Of a stretch of DNA of 64,000 nt, positions 51,401 through 53,269 are shown piece by piece (the first letter of the stretch is position 1; every line of letters starts with the position of its first letter). The notes under the pieces were generated by a model. That model did no database searches. It was not told the origin of the DNA and saw only the letters and a list, made by a program, of their open reading frames with translations. The stretch spans positions 20,005,597-20,069,596 of the forward strand of contig CM055901.1 of assembly GCA_029582155.1 (NCBI GenBank), read 5' to 3'. Source of the stretch: Panopea generosa (Eukaryota > Mollusca > Bivalvia > Adapedonta > Hiatellidae). Made by a program: the position numbers and the translations under genes.

Positions 51401-53247
51401 TTTGCACAGCATATTATAACCACAAGATCTGGGATGAGTTTTTGAAACGGCGTCATTCAACCGTAAATGCCCCCGCCACAGGAATTATAAACACATTTTA
51501 AGTAAAATTTTAAAAAACAGTTTCTCTGAAAGTTCAAGGCCTAGACCTTAACAATTTTACATGTAACATCTGTTGTAAGTAGAGCAATTCAGGTCCTCTT
51601 GGGCCTCTTGTTAATTTTCGTAAAGTAAAATTATGCAATATTACTAGTTTAAAGGATAACAAAAATCTTGATTTCAAAGAATGTTCTTTGGTATGATGTT
51701 GCTTTTTTAGCTAGCCGGGACGAAGTCCAAGGAGAGTTATTGTCATGACCCCGGCAGCGGCGTCTGTAGACACCCAGGTTAAACTTTTGTGTTTAAGTTT
51801 AAGATATCTATGCAACCACTCATTGGATGTGAATGAAACTTTGCATGTGTGTTCACCATCATCAATGGAACACACACAGACAAGAACCATGACTCTGGAT
51901 TGCATTTTGACACAGTTATGGCCCTTTTTTGGACTTCTTTAAGGTTTTTTAAAAATGCTTTAAAAGATTAACAATTAAAATATGATCTTGTGTTATTTCT
52001 ATTTGTTTTTAGAAAAAAAATCTTCGACAAACAAAAAGAGACACCAACAGAAAGAAAAAAATGCACAGAGCATCAGTTTCCTAGACGAGGCTTTCTCTGA
52101 AGACAGTAAATCAAACAGTCTTACTGCTAACATTGACAGACAGCTTAAAACTGAAAATGATGCTTCTATGGAAGAAGACTCAAGTATGGACATAGGATTG
52201 AATTTGTCTCCAGGACGACGAAAAAGAACTGTCTGCATGAAGAGGACTCCACAAAGGCAGACACAGAGATTATGGACAGGAGATAGATATCATAGTGCAG
52301 TACCTCCTAGTTACTTGGAATATGGAAGAGAATCAATGGAAAAGGTATTGGATTCCAAAGGTAGATATGGTTTTGGAGAGAAAGATGCGAAGACATCAAG
52401 AATTAAAAATATATCAGGAAATCAAAACACATTTGCAGACGAATGTGATATTGATTCTAGTGTTTTACTTGATGAGATGGGTAAGGAGAGTGAAGAGAAT
52501 AGCCATGAGCATGATTCTGTAATAGCATGGGATTCCATAGATGGAAATGCTGGTGACAATTCTTGTAAGTTTCATAAGCAGACGGCACGGGCTACAGATT
52601 TTCAGGACAAAAGAAAGTGTCAGAATTTGAAAGAAAAGCATGGGAAAAGAACCATTACAAATATAGAAGATGATGATGCAGTGGCGTTAGGCAATTATGA
52701 ATTGAAAAAGAAAGTTAAATCGGGGAATTTAAATTCATTTGAAAGTGACGAAAAGTCAGCTACTAAACAACAATCAGAGATTTCCATTCTAGATGCACTA
52801 TTTACACACACTACTACTAACTCTCCAATAAAGAGAAAACCTCCCCCTTCCAAAAGCAAACATGCTATTAATGAAAACAAACCAAAAATTGTTCAAGCAG
52901 AAAGTAACAAACTTAACAATGAATTTGATCCTTTTAAAGTTGTTGATGATATCTTCAGTGAAGGAGCAGATGTAAGTGATACTGACGCACTTTTGGCAAA
53001 CAATACACTAAAGGATGACAGTTACGACTGCTTTGATGACCCCAAAATGTGGAAAAGAAGAAAAAGAAAAGTGCTGCCAGATGAGAGAAACATTGTTGAT
53101 AAACTGATAGCAGACAGTGATGCTGAATATGCTGACCTCTTCACGAGTGGAAAAATGCGGAGGAGAGAAATTAGACAGGAGGAGAGCAACAAGAACAAAG
53201 AACTTTCAGCTGATGAAGTTGATGGATCATTAAGTTTGTTTAGTTAA
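210..53247 (+). CDS. ERCC6L2: ERCC6L2-like SNF2/Rad54-type DNA-dependent ATPase, 25 exons, 5' end outside window
   Basis: Spliced gene model, 1604 residues plus stop. ERCC6L2 proteins are SNF2-family translocases acting in the nucleus in double-strand-break repair and transcription-linked genome stability; human loss causes a bone-marrow-failure syndrome (known of the family). Seen here: Walker [10 protein letters not shown] (residue about 264), GPGCVLYNW and ETWGYF (about 325-340), DEVH (391), [10 protein letters not shown] (about 417), the Cys-rich segment PCSCDSG...KCCFK (about 536-552), [37 protein letters not shown] (705), DPNWNP, RAYRIGQ (736), [26 protein letters not shown], then C-terminal blocks [23 protein letters not shown] and IGQTPKGF that match human ERCC6L2 as I recall it. 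All 24 internal junctions are GT-AG and phase-compatible. The Tudor-bearing N-terminus of the family is not in the window. Five introns carry arrays copied from exon edges. Orthology rests on recalled alignment, not a search. Confidence 0.93.
807..1133. mobile_element. MITE-like inverted-repeat element, family 1
   Basis: The ends are inverted copies of about 25 bp: TACTGTGAAATCATT at 807 and its near-complement AATGATTTCACAGTA at 1119-1133. No coding capacity. A TA duplication is compatible with a Tc1/mariner-mobilised MITE. Confidence 0.7.
1640..1890 (+). repeat. Dispersed repeat, family D1
   Basis: A text resembling 13730-14110 in the same orientation: blocks such as TGTATTGAATTGAAACTT, CAGTCATCAAACCTACT and ATGGCCCTTGTTTGACTT recur in both. 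Within this copy the CAGTCATCAAACCTACT block is itself repeated about 180 bp apart. Confidence 0.6.
2214..2420 (+). mobile_element. tRNA-derived SINE, family A
   Basis: It has a tRNA-like head (A box GGCTGAATGGTCTA, weak B box GGTTTGGTTCC). The body TCCAGTTACTTGCAGAAGG-like sequence, CTGAGGTCTTCCTCCACC and GCCATATATAACCT is shared with copies near 5263 and 46766. Confidence 0.65.
2925..2998 (+). repeat. tRNA-like sequence, probable SINE head
   Basis: A-box-like TGGTCGAGTGGTC and B-box-like GGTTTCGAATCC are spaced as in a tRNA. I could not fold a convincing acceptor stem, so this is probably a SINE remnant. Confidence 0.4.
3085..3124 (+). repeat. (GA)n microsatellite
   Basis: Imperfect GA dinucleotide run interrupted by GCGAGCGAAA. 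Confidence 0.9.
4599..5200 (+). repeat. Tandem repeat, unit about 184 bp, just over 3 copies
   Basis: CCAAAAATGTGTGTTTTG recurs near 4600, 4783, 4968 and 5151. Each unit also has CCCTTTCCGCAGAGC and ACTCCCAGATATATCCTAAA. It sits inside intron 1 and no coding is seen. Confidence 0.85.
5263..5472 (+). mobile_element. tRNA-derived SINE, family A
   Basis: B-box GGTTCGAGCTC, then CCAGTTACTTGCAGAAAG, GAGGTCTTCCTCCACCA, ATATACCATATATAACCT and the tail GGCGTTAAACTCCATTC followed by A-run. Best-preserved 3' end of the family in the window. Confidence 0.7.
5796..7382 (-). mobile_element. Tc1/mariner-superfamily DNA transposon, degenerate
   Basis: Terminal inverted repeats of about 26 bp with one mismatch: TATACTGAGCAAAATAAGAA at 5796 and its complement ending at 7382. 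TA at the outer ends fits a TA target duplication. About 1.59 kb, the expected size for a single-gene Tc1-like element. It contains a broken DD34E transposase on the minus strand, inserted in intron 1 opposite to the host gene. Confidence 0.92.
6083..7086 (-). pseudogene. Tc1-like DD34E transposase, inactivated
   Basis: Reading on the minus strand from ATG at 7086: the third codon is TGA, then [13 protein letters not shown] leads into a helix-turn-helix ([19 protein letters not shown]). VLFSDQSHF carries the first catalytic Asp and [11 protein letters not shown] the second. NPIEHIWDE carries the Glu, with 34 residues between the second Asp and the Glu. The frame changes between about 6514 and 6440, so the two halves are not joined. 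The nonsense codon and the frameshift make it non-autonomous as read. Family known for cut-and-paste at TA sites. Confidence 0.92.
7847..7991 (+). CDS. ERCC6L2: ERCC6L2-like exon 2 (basic linker)
   Basis: Acceptor GTCCATAG ends at 7846; donor GTAAGT starts at 7992. It encodes a basic stretch with [19 protein letters not shown] and [11 protein letters not shown]. Phase 1 in, phase 2 out, matching both neighbours. Lysine clusters could act as a nuclear localisation signal (inference). No domain recognised. Confidence 0.75.
8602..8777 (+). CDS. ERCC6L2: ERCC6L2-like exon 3 (Ala/Asp-rich acidic linker)
   Basis: Acceptor ATTTTCAG ends at 8601; donor GTACTT starts at 8778. It encodes [16 protein letters not shown] and then an Ala/Asp low-complexity run ([19 protein letters not shown]) ending DIVEGDIEG. 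Phase 2 in, phase 1 out. The repetitive GCTGCTGCTGATGATGAT codons suggest a slippage-prone linker. Confidence 0.75.
8996..9205 (+). mobile_element. tRNA-derived SINE, family A, diverged
   Basis: Head ATTGCCAAGTGGTTTAAG with GGTTGTAAGTTCCAGCCC, then CCCAGTTTCTTGCAGAGGAA and AAAATGGCATTAAGCTCCA; same order as other family A copies. Confidence 0.5.
10143..10984 (+). repeat. 55-bp minisatellite, about 15 nearly identical copies
   Basis: Unit starts GAGACATTTAGCAAGACTCT and includes CGTACGCTTAGT(C/A)CTAG. The copies differ at essentially one position (C or A), in the order CCAACCCCCACCACA as I read it. It lies in intron 3, ending 100 bp before exon 4. Confidence 0.97.
11084..11187 (+). CDS. ERCC6L2: ERCC6L2-like exon 4 (entry to ATPase core)
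   Basis: Acceptor ATGAATGCAG ends at 11083; donor CAG/GTACAG starts at 11188. It encodes [20 protein letters not shown] and [13 protein letters not shown]. The FDEEDMEKP block matches the FDDEDLEKP block I recall just upstream of the helicase core in vertebrate ERCC6L2. Phase 1 in, 0 out. A 55-bp array ends about 100 bp upstream but does not include this splice site. Confidence 0.88.
11692..11945 (-). mobile_element. tRNA-derived SINE, family B
   Basis: Minus-strand copy: complementary to the 44514 element (GGGCTAACAGACAATCAGTT, CCTGGAATCCTAGAAAG, CAAGTAACTGATAACTTT), ending in a tRNA-like head that includes GCTAACCGAGCCC on the plus strand. Confidence 0.7.
12063..12191 (+). CDS. ERCC6L2: ERCC6L2-like exon 5 (Walker A / motif I)
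   Basis: Acceptor TCTATTGTAG ends at 12062; donor CAG/GTAAGA starts at 12192. 43 codons, phase 0-0: [20 protein letters not shown] then the ATP-binding loop GDDMGLGKT at 12159-12185. QYLRDYQ and the P-loop are SNF2 hallmarks. Its last 64 bases are the source of the 97-bp array that follows. The coding copy spells the P-loop glycine before Lys as GGA, while every array copy has GGT. Confidence 0.96.
12192..12967 (+). repeat. 97-bp array duplicating the Walker A exon end and its 5' splice site, 8 copies
   Basis: Exactly 8 x 97 bp follow the donor of exon 5. Each unit is 33 bp of intron start (GTAAGAACTAGAGAAAGTCT...) plus the last 64 bases of exon 5, ending with a donor-like junction (CCAG or CAAG before GTAA/GTAT). 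Each also has an acceptor-like TTCTTT(A/T)TAG. All copies read GGT at the P-loop glycine, unlike the coding exon (GGA). One copy changes a P-loop Gly codon to AGG. Reading through the first donor meets TAG after 11 codons, so only the first donor supports the protein. Confidence 0.97.
13354..13543. mobile_element. MITE-like element, family 2
   Basis: Inverted ends ATACAGTCAAACCTGT and ACAGGTTTAACTATA. The interior is also partly palindromic (AAGACAG/GGTGACC). Same family as 22825, 24010 and 41593. Confidence 0.75.
13730..14110 (+). repeat. Dispersed repeat, family D1
   Basis: Second copy of the repeat at 1640-1890, with GAATTGAAACTTTACACAAG, CCAGTCATCTAACCTACTA and ATGGCCCTTGTATGACTT; intron 5. 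Confidence 0.6.
14562..14645 (+). CDS. ERCC6L2: ERCC6L2-like exon 6
   Basis: Acceptor TCAATTTCAG ends at 14561; donor AAAG/GTAATT starts at 14646. 28 codons, phase 0-0: [15 protein letters not shown], then a basic tail ending KPRFIRK. It continues the helix after motif I (V-I-x-F-L in SNF2 proteins). Confidence 0.9.
14796..14920 (+). CDS. ERCC6L2: ERCC6L2-like exon 7 (motif Ia)
   Basis: Acceptor ATATTTCAG ends at 14795; donor TGTCAG/GTAACC starts at 14921. It encodes [20 protein letters not shown] and GYFTV, the motif Ia region (P-x-S-V-L-x-N-W in relatives). Phase 0 in, 2 out. The last six exon bases plus the first 23 intron bases form the unit of the 29-bp array that follows. Confidence 0.95.
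14921..16130 (+). repeat. 29-bp array duplicating the exon 7 donor, about 40 copies
   Basis: Unit GTAACCACTCAACCTACTCA plus TGTTGTCAG. It equals the first 23 intron bases plus exon-like TGTCAG, so most units recreate a TCAG/GTAA donor. Copies diverge by substitutions and a few indels. It fills the 5' half of intron 7. Confidence 0.93.
16200..17339 (+). repeat. 60-bp array duplicating the exon 8 acceptor and exon start, 19 copies
   Basis: Unit of exactly 60 bp: about 20 bases of exon 8 start (AAAATACCACAGAGCTGACA) plus intron-end sequence finishing CTGCAG. From 16261 to 16800 two variants (ATACCTGTACTGCAG and ATAACTACAATGCAG) mostly alternate, forming a 120-bp dimer; a third variant (ATACCTACACTGCAG) dominates the 3' end. 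The most upstream copy has its own acceptor ATTCAG/G at 16199. The long open frames across it follow from the 20-codon period. Confidence 0.97.
17340..17439 (+). CDS. ERCC6L2: ERCC6L2-like exon 8
   Basis: Acceptor ACACTGCAG ends at 17339; donor CACCAG/GTAGGT starts at 17440. The first base completes an Arg codon with exon 7, then [20 protein letters not shown] and [13 protein letters not shown] (the TTYE-type motif). Its first 20 bases and its acceptor are repeated upstream in the 60-bp array. Only this last acceptor gives an open frame: copies further upstream hit TAA within the array or the TGA in the final unit. Confidence 0.93.
17732..17995 (+). mobile_element. tRNA-derived SINE, family B
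   Basis: tRNA-like head GGCCTGGTTAGCTCAGTTGG and GTTTGAATCCC, then TGATAATTGATACAGGACAT, ATCAGTTACTTGCAGGAATG and the tail CATCGATGGCATAAAAATGA, CAAACAAACA. Intron 8. Confidence 0.75.
18092..18151 (+). CDS. ERCC6L2: ERCC6L2-like exon 9 (motif II, DEVH box)
   Basis: Acceptor ATTTCTAG ends at 18091; donor CAAG/GTAAGT starts at 18152. 20 codons, phase 0-0: [24 protein letters not shown] at 18131-18142 replaces the DEAH of most SNF2 proteins; the catalytic Asp-Glu pair and the His are kept. Confidence 0.95.
18205..19240. repeat. Cluster of inverted repeats with GTGAAAATATTATAGC ends, family 4
   Basis: GGGTGAAAATATTATAGC and its complement GCTATAATATTTTCACCC occur repeatedly in both orientations, with C/T-rich or G-rich borders. 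18839-19049 is closely repeated at 33899-34112. It fills most of intron 9; no coding seen. Confidence 0.75.
19783..19898 (+). CDS. ERCC6L2: ERCC6L2-like exon 10 (motif III)
   Basis: Acceptor ACATTTCAG ends at 19782; donor GACTG/GTAGGT starts at 19899. It encodes [13 protein letters not shown], then [19 protein letters not shown] (motif III, LTGT-x-LQN). Phase 0 in, 2 out; the split Trp codon is completed by exon 11. The last 21 bases are repeated about 42 times in the following 66-bp array. Confidence 0.95.
19899..22712 (+). repeat. 66-bp array duplicating the exon 10 end and donor, about 42 copies
   Basis: Unit: GTAGGTGTTGACATAATGTC, CCAGTGCTTCATTTTGTCC, ATCAGG and then exon 10's last 21 bases (GTTCTGGAGTCTACTTGACT + G). 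Each unit therefore has a pyrimidine-rich acceptor-like CATCAG, a 22-base exon-like piece and the donor CTG/GTAGGT. 19921-21240 and 21241-22560 are a direct 1,320-bp duplication with about three differences seen. Long minus-strand open frames (22-codon period) are a by-product. Confidence 0.97.
22825..23000. mobile_element. MITE-like element, family 2
   Basis: Ends TATATACAGGGTTACTGT (diverged) and ACAGGTTTGACTGTAT. The interior (GTGGTCACCTTTATTAA, TTGACTGGCTTCTTAAG) matches 41593. It lies immediately upstream of the exon 11 acceptor. Confidence 0.7.
23028..23143 (+). CDS. ERCC6L2: ERCC6L2-like exon 11
   Basis: Acceptor TTCCTGTAG ends at 23027; donor GTAGGT starts at 23144. It encodes [20 protein letters not shown] and [22 protein letters not shown]-x-x-x-KRELA matches the human protein closely. 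Phase 2 in, 1 out. A MITE ends at about 23000, only 27 bases before the acceptor, so it supplies part of the branch-point region. Confidence 0.93.
23295..23525 (-). mobile_element. tRNA-derived SINE, other family
   Basis: On the minus strand the head reads like a tRNA-Ala(UGC): TCAGC-TTTGCAT-GCTGA anticodon arm and GGGTTCAATTCCCGG T-arm. The acceptor stem is not paired and a non-tRNA body follows (AAACACTTGAAAATTGG on that strand), so it is called a SINE, not a tRNA gene. Confidence 0.55.
24010..24274. mobile_element. MITE family 2 copy interrupted by a family 3 fragment
   Basis: Outer ends TACAGTCAAACCTGT and ACAGGTTTGACTAT belong to family 2. The middle (about 24065-24185) carries ATGCCTTTGGACACTTAATA, AATTATTGGGTGAATTATG and AACAGTGCAGGAAGTGTTC, which is the complement of family 3 at 40277. 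Nested insertion. Confidence 0.65.
24650..25085 (+). repeat. 15-bp AT-rich array
   Basis: ACAGTGATATAATTG with variants (ATACAATTG, ATAATAATTG), about 28 copies. Intron 11. Confidence 0.95.
25348..25431 (+). CDS. ERCC6L2: ERCC6L2-like exon 12 (motif IIIa-type RR-x-K block)
   Basis: Acceptor CACTGTTCCAG ends at 25347; donor AAAG/GTCAGA starts at 25432 (a weaker donor). It encodes [20 protein letters not shown] and ADQLPKK, equal in length to the human RRTKTLIKDQLPKK segment. Phase 1 in and out. Confidence 0.93.
25480..27720 (+). repeat. GATGATGCTGTTGATATGATGATTATTGT-type array
   Basis: Degenerate units built on GATGATGCTGTTGATATGAT and GATTATTGTGATGATG over 2.2 kb. A block near 25689 is repeated near 26131 (about 442 bp offset; shared GTTGATGTGGTGATGGTAAT). 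Intron 12; does not include a splice site. Confidence 0.93.
28119..28267 (+). CDS. ERCC6L2: ERCC6L2-like exon 13 (Cys-rich segment)
   Basis: Acceptor GATTTTGCAG ends at 28118; donor TTCAAG/GTAAGT starts at 28268. It encodes [19 protein letters not shown], then [16 protein letters not shown] and KCCFK. The C-x-C...CC cluster is diagnostic for ERCC6L2 as I recall it and may form a small metal knuckle (inference). Phase 1 in, 0 out. The 3' half is copied about 48 times in the 115-bp array downstream. Confidence 0.95.
28268..33740 (+). repeat. About 115-bp array duplicating the Cys-rich exon end and donor, about 48 copies
   Basis: Each unit begins with the GTAAGTCATCACACAGACTG intron start and ends with the last ~80 bases of exon 13 (CATGCACCTGGTCTTACACA ... 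TGTTGCTTCAAG), renewing a CAAG/GTAAGT donor. Most copies carry CATACAGCAG where the exon has CAAACAGCAG. Some lack 5 bases in GTGATAGTGGC. Blocks recur at about 1.9-2.0 kb (for example CAGCATTGTAAATG near 28583 and 30514), so larger segments were duplicated too. Short open frames here repeat the exon 13 peptide [15 protein letters not shown]. Confidence 0.97.
33745..34112. repeat. Inverted-repeat element, family 4
   Basis: GGGTGAAAATATACTGGCTA and AGCTATAATATTTTCACCC. The interior matches 18839-19049 almost base for base (CCTCATCAGATAAATTATTT, GATAAAGCATATAAGTCATA). Confidence 0.75.
34121..35344 (+). repeat. Dispersed repeat with CTCACCTGAG palindromic head, family D2, long copy
   Basis: It starts TTTTAGCTCACCTGAGCCGA with an immediate inverted copy CTCACAGGTGAGCTTTTG, and ends ATCTTGGCCCTCTTGTTT. 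The 35418 copy has the same ends in about 325 bp, so this one carries extra sequence or an insertion (roughly 34500-35080). Confidence 0.65.
35418..35742 (+). repeat. Dispersed repeat family D2, short copy
   Basis: Head TTAGCTCACCTGAGCAGAAG, middle TTGAACTCTTCTACGTATCT, end GCCATCTTGGTCCTCTTG; shared with 34121-35344. Confidence 0.7.
35769..35790 (+). repeat. Poly-G run of 22 bases
   Basis: An uninterrupted G tract after GTGTGTGTG, bordering a GTGAAAATCTTATA family 4-like end. Likely G-quadruplex forming; its length is uncertain in any assembly. Confidence 0.9.
36037..36273 (+). CDS. ERCC6L2: ERCC6L2-like exon 14
   Basis: Acceptor TTCTTCATCAG ends at 36036; donor AAA/GTGAGT starts at 36274. 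79 codons, phase 0-0: [41 protein letters not shown]-like acidic helix and [11 protein letters not shown]. The last block matches LSDPKYSGKMK of vertebrate ERCC6L2. Confidence 0.95.
36430..36608. mobile_element. MITE-like element, family 3
   Basis: Ends TTAACTCTTTACTCCATA and TATGGAGCGAAGAGTTAA; interior CAATCACAGAAGGCCTTTGA and AACATAATTCACCCA shared with 40277-40544. Intron 14. Confidence 0.75.
36672..36888 (-). mobile_element. tRNA-derived SINE, family B
   Basis: Minus-strand copy with CAAGTAACTGATAACTTTTC and a tRNA-like head complementary to GAGCTAACCAGGCCAGA. Intron 14. Confidence 0.65.
37419..37490 (+). CDS. ERCC6L2: ERCC6L2-like exon 15 (motif IV)
   Basis: Acceptor TTCTTTCAG ends at 37418; donor CACAG/GTTGGT starts at 37491. 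24 codons, phase 0-0: [20 protein letters not shown] then YSTQ. KVLLFSxST is SNF2 motif IV at the start of the second RecA-like lobe. Confidence 0.94.
37560..37690 (+). repeat. Possible D2-like repeat fragment
   Basis: AGGTGAGCTGAGCTATTCCT and CTGTCTGTTGTCCATACATC resemble the D2 head; the rest of intron 15 up to 38470 shows nothing I can assign. Confidence 0.35.
38478..38592 (-). repeat. SINE-like remnant
   Basis: GAACCTGCAACCTCTGGTGT and CCATTAGAGTACCACCAAG read as a tRNA-like B box and A box on the minus strand. Confidence 0.4.
38668..38813 (+). CDS. ERCC6L2: ERCC6L2-like exon 16
   Basis: Acceptor CTGTTCTAG ends at 38667; donor TAA/GTATGA starts at 38814. It encodes [38 protein letters not shown] and [12 protein letters not shown]-x-DG and IVKEFN are conserved family blocks. 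Phase 0 in, 2 out. Confidence 0.95.
38814..39980 (+). other. Intron 16, no element recognised
   Basis: AT-rich sequence of about 1.17 kb; I see no repeat family, open frame or RNA gene in it. Confidence 0.6.
39981..40076 (+). CDS. ERCC6L2: ERCC6L2-like exon 17 (motif V)
   Basis: Acceptor TGTGTTACAG ends at 39980; donor GACAG/GTATAG starts at 40077. It encodes [20 protein letters not shown] then [18 protein letters not shown] and DPxWNP are textbook SNF2 motif V and following sequence. Phase 2 in and out. Confidence 0.96.
40277..40544. mobile_element. MITE-like element, family 3
   Basis: Ends TTAACCCTTTACTCCATAGA and its near-complement CTCTATGAAGTAAAGGGTTA. A long internal palindrome lies around CACTTCCTGCACTGTTTTCC. 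The right arm holds a small triplication of TATTAGAGGTGTCCAAAGGC. Confidence 0.85.
40560..40728 (-). mobile_element. tRNA-derived SINE, family A, minus strand
   Basis: AGGAAGACCTC, TTGCAAGTAACTTTCTCACA and CAAGGGGTTGAACTTATCTT are the complements of family A body and head blocks in the expected order. Confidence 0.5.
40895..40994 (+). CDS. ERCC6L2: ERCC6L2-like exon 18 (motif VI)
   Basis: Acceptor CCCTTTAAG ends at 40894; donor AAACAG/GTACTT starts at 40995. It encodes [20 protein letters not shown] then [16 protein letters not shown]-x-R-IGQ is the arginine-finger motif VI. Phase 2 in, 0 out. Confidence 0.96.
41593..41776. mobile_element. MITE-like element, family 2, best copy
   Basis: Perfect inverted ends ATACAGTCAAACCTGT and ACAGGTTTGACTGTAT with flanking TA. 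About 184 bp; intron 18. Confidence 0.85.
41898..42050 (+). CDS. ERCC6L2: ERCC6L2-like exon 19
   Basis: Acceptor GCATGCAG ends at 41897; donor CTGAAG/GTAGTG starts at 42051. 51 codons, phase 0-0: [36 protein letters not shown] and [11 protein letters not shown]. This is the post-core brace block shared with ERCC6L2 proteins (ENAxRYFxAVQGS, GELFG). Confidence 0.95.
42051..42899 (+). other. Intron 19, no element recognised
   Basis: AT-rich, no repeat family or credible coding frame seen. The 87-codon frame near 42443-42706 has no family resemblance and no splice context. Confidence 0.5.
42900..43062 (+). CDS. ERCC6L2: ERCC6L2-like exon 20 (acidic tail start)
   Basis: Acceptor AATTATCAG ends at 42899; donor AAG/GTGAGT starts at 43063. 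It encodes [18 protein letters not shown], then an acidic Ser/Asp/Glu stretch ([14 protein letters not shown]) and [12 protein letters not shown]. The Ser-Asp-Glu clusters resemble CK2 sites. Phase 0 in, 1 out. Confidence 0.85.
43063..43718 (+). other. Intron 20, no element recognised
   Basis: AT-rich, without recognised repeats; a short duplicated phrase (TAGTGGTCTT...TTTGCTATGA near 43443 and 43565) is visible. Confidence 0.5.
43719..44174 (+). CDS. ERCC6L2: ERCC6L2-like exon 21 (long disordered region)
   Basis: Acceptor GTACTTTCAG ends at 43718; donor TTTG/GTAAGT starts at 44175. It encodes about 151 residues rich in Lys, Ser, Asp and Thr, with no fold recognised. Two RVxF-like PP1-docking candidates are visible: KCVSF at 43919-43933 and KVRF at 44003-44014. 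It ends with FNDVSDVFG. Phase 1 in and out. Confidence 0.85.
44514..44785 (+). mobile_element. tRNA-derived SINE, family B, good copy
   Basis: Head GGCCCAATTAGCTCAGTCGG, B-box-like GAGTTCCAATCCCA, body GATGATTGGTATACGACATT, tail GATGACATAAAAATGATGCT. Intron 21; the rest of this intron shows no other element. Confidence 0.78.
45502..45653 (+). CDS. ERCC6L2: ERCC6L2-like exon 22 (conserved C-terminal block)
   Basis: Acceptor ATATTTTACAG ends at 45501; donor TCAGAG/GTATAT starts at 45654. It encodes [20 protein letters not shown] then [19 protein letters not shown]. It matches the human C-terminal block with IHSNQNVIGSSKAENHMSR. This may be part of the region called HEBO in the literature (recalled, not checked). 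Phase 1 in, 0 out. Confidence 0.93.
45708..45938 (-). mobile_element. tRNA-derived SINE, family B, minus strand
   Basis: GGGCTAACAGACAATCAATT, ACCACTCTTTCTTGGATCCT, CAAGTAACTTACAACTTTCC and TAACTGGGCCTGGC are complements of the family B blocks. Confidence 0.7.
46140..46640 (+). repeat. Two family B SINE 3' fragments
   Basis: CACAGGAAAGAGTGGTTAGG, CTGCTCATCTGTTAGCC and CGATGGCATAAAAATGATGT at 46145-46215. A second fragment with ATCAGTTACATAGGGAG and AAGAAAGAGTGGTTAGG lies at 46500-46615. Confidence 0.6.
46766..46992 (+). mobile_element. tRNA-derived SINE, family A
   Basis: Head ATGGCCGATTGGTCTAATGC, B box GGTTCGAGTCT, body GTTACTTGTTGAAGGATGG, CTGAGGTCTTCCTCCACC, AATGCCATATATAAC; A-rich end. 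Intron 22. Confidence 0.7.
47073..47212 (+). CDS. ERCC6L2: ERCC6L2-like exon 23 (C-terminal block)
   Basis: Acceptor TTTGTTTCAG ends at 47072; donor AT/GTAAGT starts at 47213. It encodes [18 protein letters not shown], then [21 protein letters not shown]-x-TPKG matches human IIGETPKGIRR. The RRRK cluster is a possible nuclear localisation signal. Phase 0 in, 2 out. Confidence 0.92.
48160..48390 (-). mobile_element. tRNA-derived SINE, family B, minus strand
   Basis: TTAACCTTACCACTCCTTCC, CAAGTAACTGATAACTTTTC, ATCAATCATCACCGAGACTG and the head complement GGCGGGGATTAGAATTCATG. Confidence 0.65.
48490..49275 (+). repeat. Imperfect tandem/dispersed repeat, about 140-180 bp units
   Basis: TCAAGGTCACACTTT recurs near 48744, 48899, 49060 and 49197, with GTCTGTTTGAGATTT and GTCTGTAACTTTGTTAT between. 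About four degenerate units in intron 23. Confidence 0.7.
49358..49566 (+). CDS. ERCC6L2: ERCC6L2-like exon 24 (C-terminal helical block)
   Basis: Acceptor AATTTCTAG ends at 49357; donor AACA/GTAAGG starts at 49567. It encodes [36 protein letters not shown] and then a linker. It corresponds to the human segment with NEFAKHITNATSEERQKML. Phase 2 in, 1 out. An in-phase alternative donor GATA/GTAACA at 49561 would remove two residues. Confidence 0.9.
49590..49795 (+). repeat. Dispersed repeat with GCCCCACC...GGTGATGGGGC hairpin head
   Basis: TTATGCCCCACCATTC is followed by AGGTGATGGGGCACAATG and then CTGTCTGTCTGTTCATG and GTCCATCC. This type of head is common in mollusc introns (recalled). Intron 24. 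Confidence 0.5.
50037..50877 (+). repeat. 22-bp minisatellite, about 38 copies
   Basis: Unit TGTAAATGGCTGATATCTATAG with few variants (TGACTG, TCAATAG). The palindromes GATATC and CTATAG overlap in each unit. Intron 24. Confidence 0.96.
51268..51615 (+). repeat. Dispersed repeat, D2-like
   Basis: Starts TTTTTTAGCTCTCCTGGCCA with an AGGCAAGCAGGGCTT partial complement and ends CAGGTCCTCTTGGGCCTCTT, the same layout as D2. Confidence 0.5.
51705..51950 (+). repeat. Dispersed repeat, family D3
   Basis: AGCTAGCCGGGACGAAGTCC, GAATGAAACTTTGCATGTGT and CAGTTATGGCCCTTTTTTGG. It resembles a repeat type frequent in mollusc genomes (recalled) and shares the ATGGCCCTT phrase with D1. It ends about 60 bp before the exon 25 acceptor. 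Confidence 0.5.
52013..53247 (+). CDS. ERCC6L2: ERCC6L2-like exon 25 (terminal coding exon, disordered tail)
   Basis: Acceptor TTTGTTTTTAG ends at 52012; stop TAA at 53245-53247. 410 residues, largely polar and probably disordered, rich in Lys, Asp and Ser. SILDALF...NSP matches a C-terminal motif of human ERCC6L2 (SILDDLF...NSP), which supports this as the true last exon. Related short motifs recur: [14 protein letters not shown] and [14 protein letters not shown] is a strong nuclear-localisation candidate. Phase 1 in. Confidence 0.92.
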
Positions 53248-53269
53248 GTTTCAAATTTAAACAACTGTA

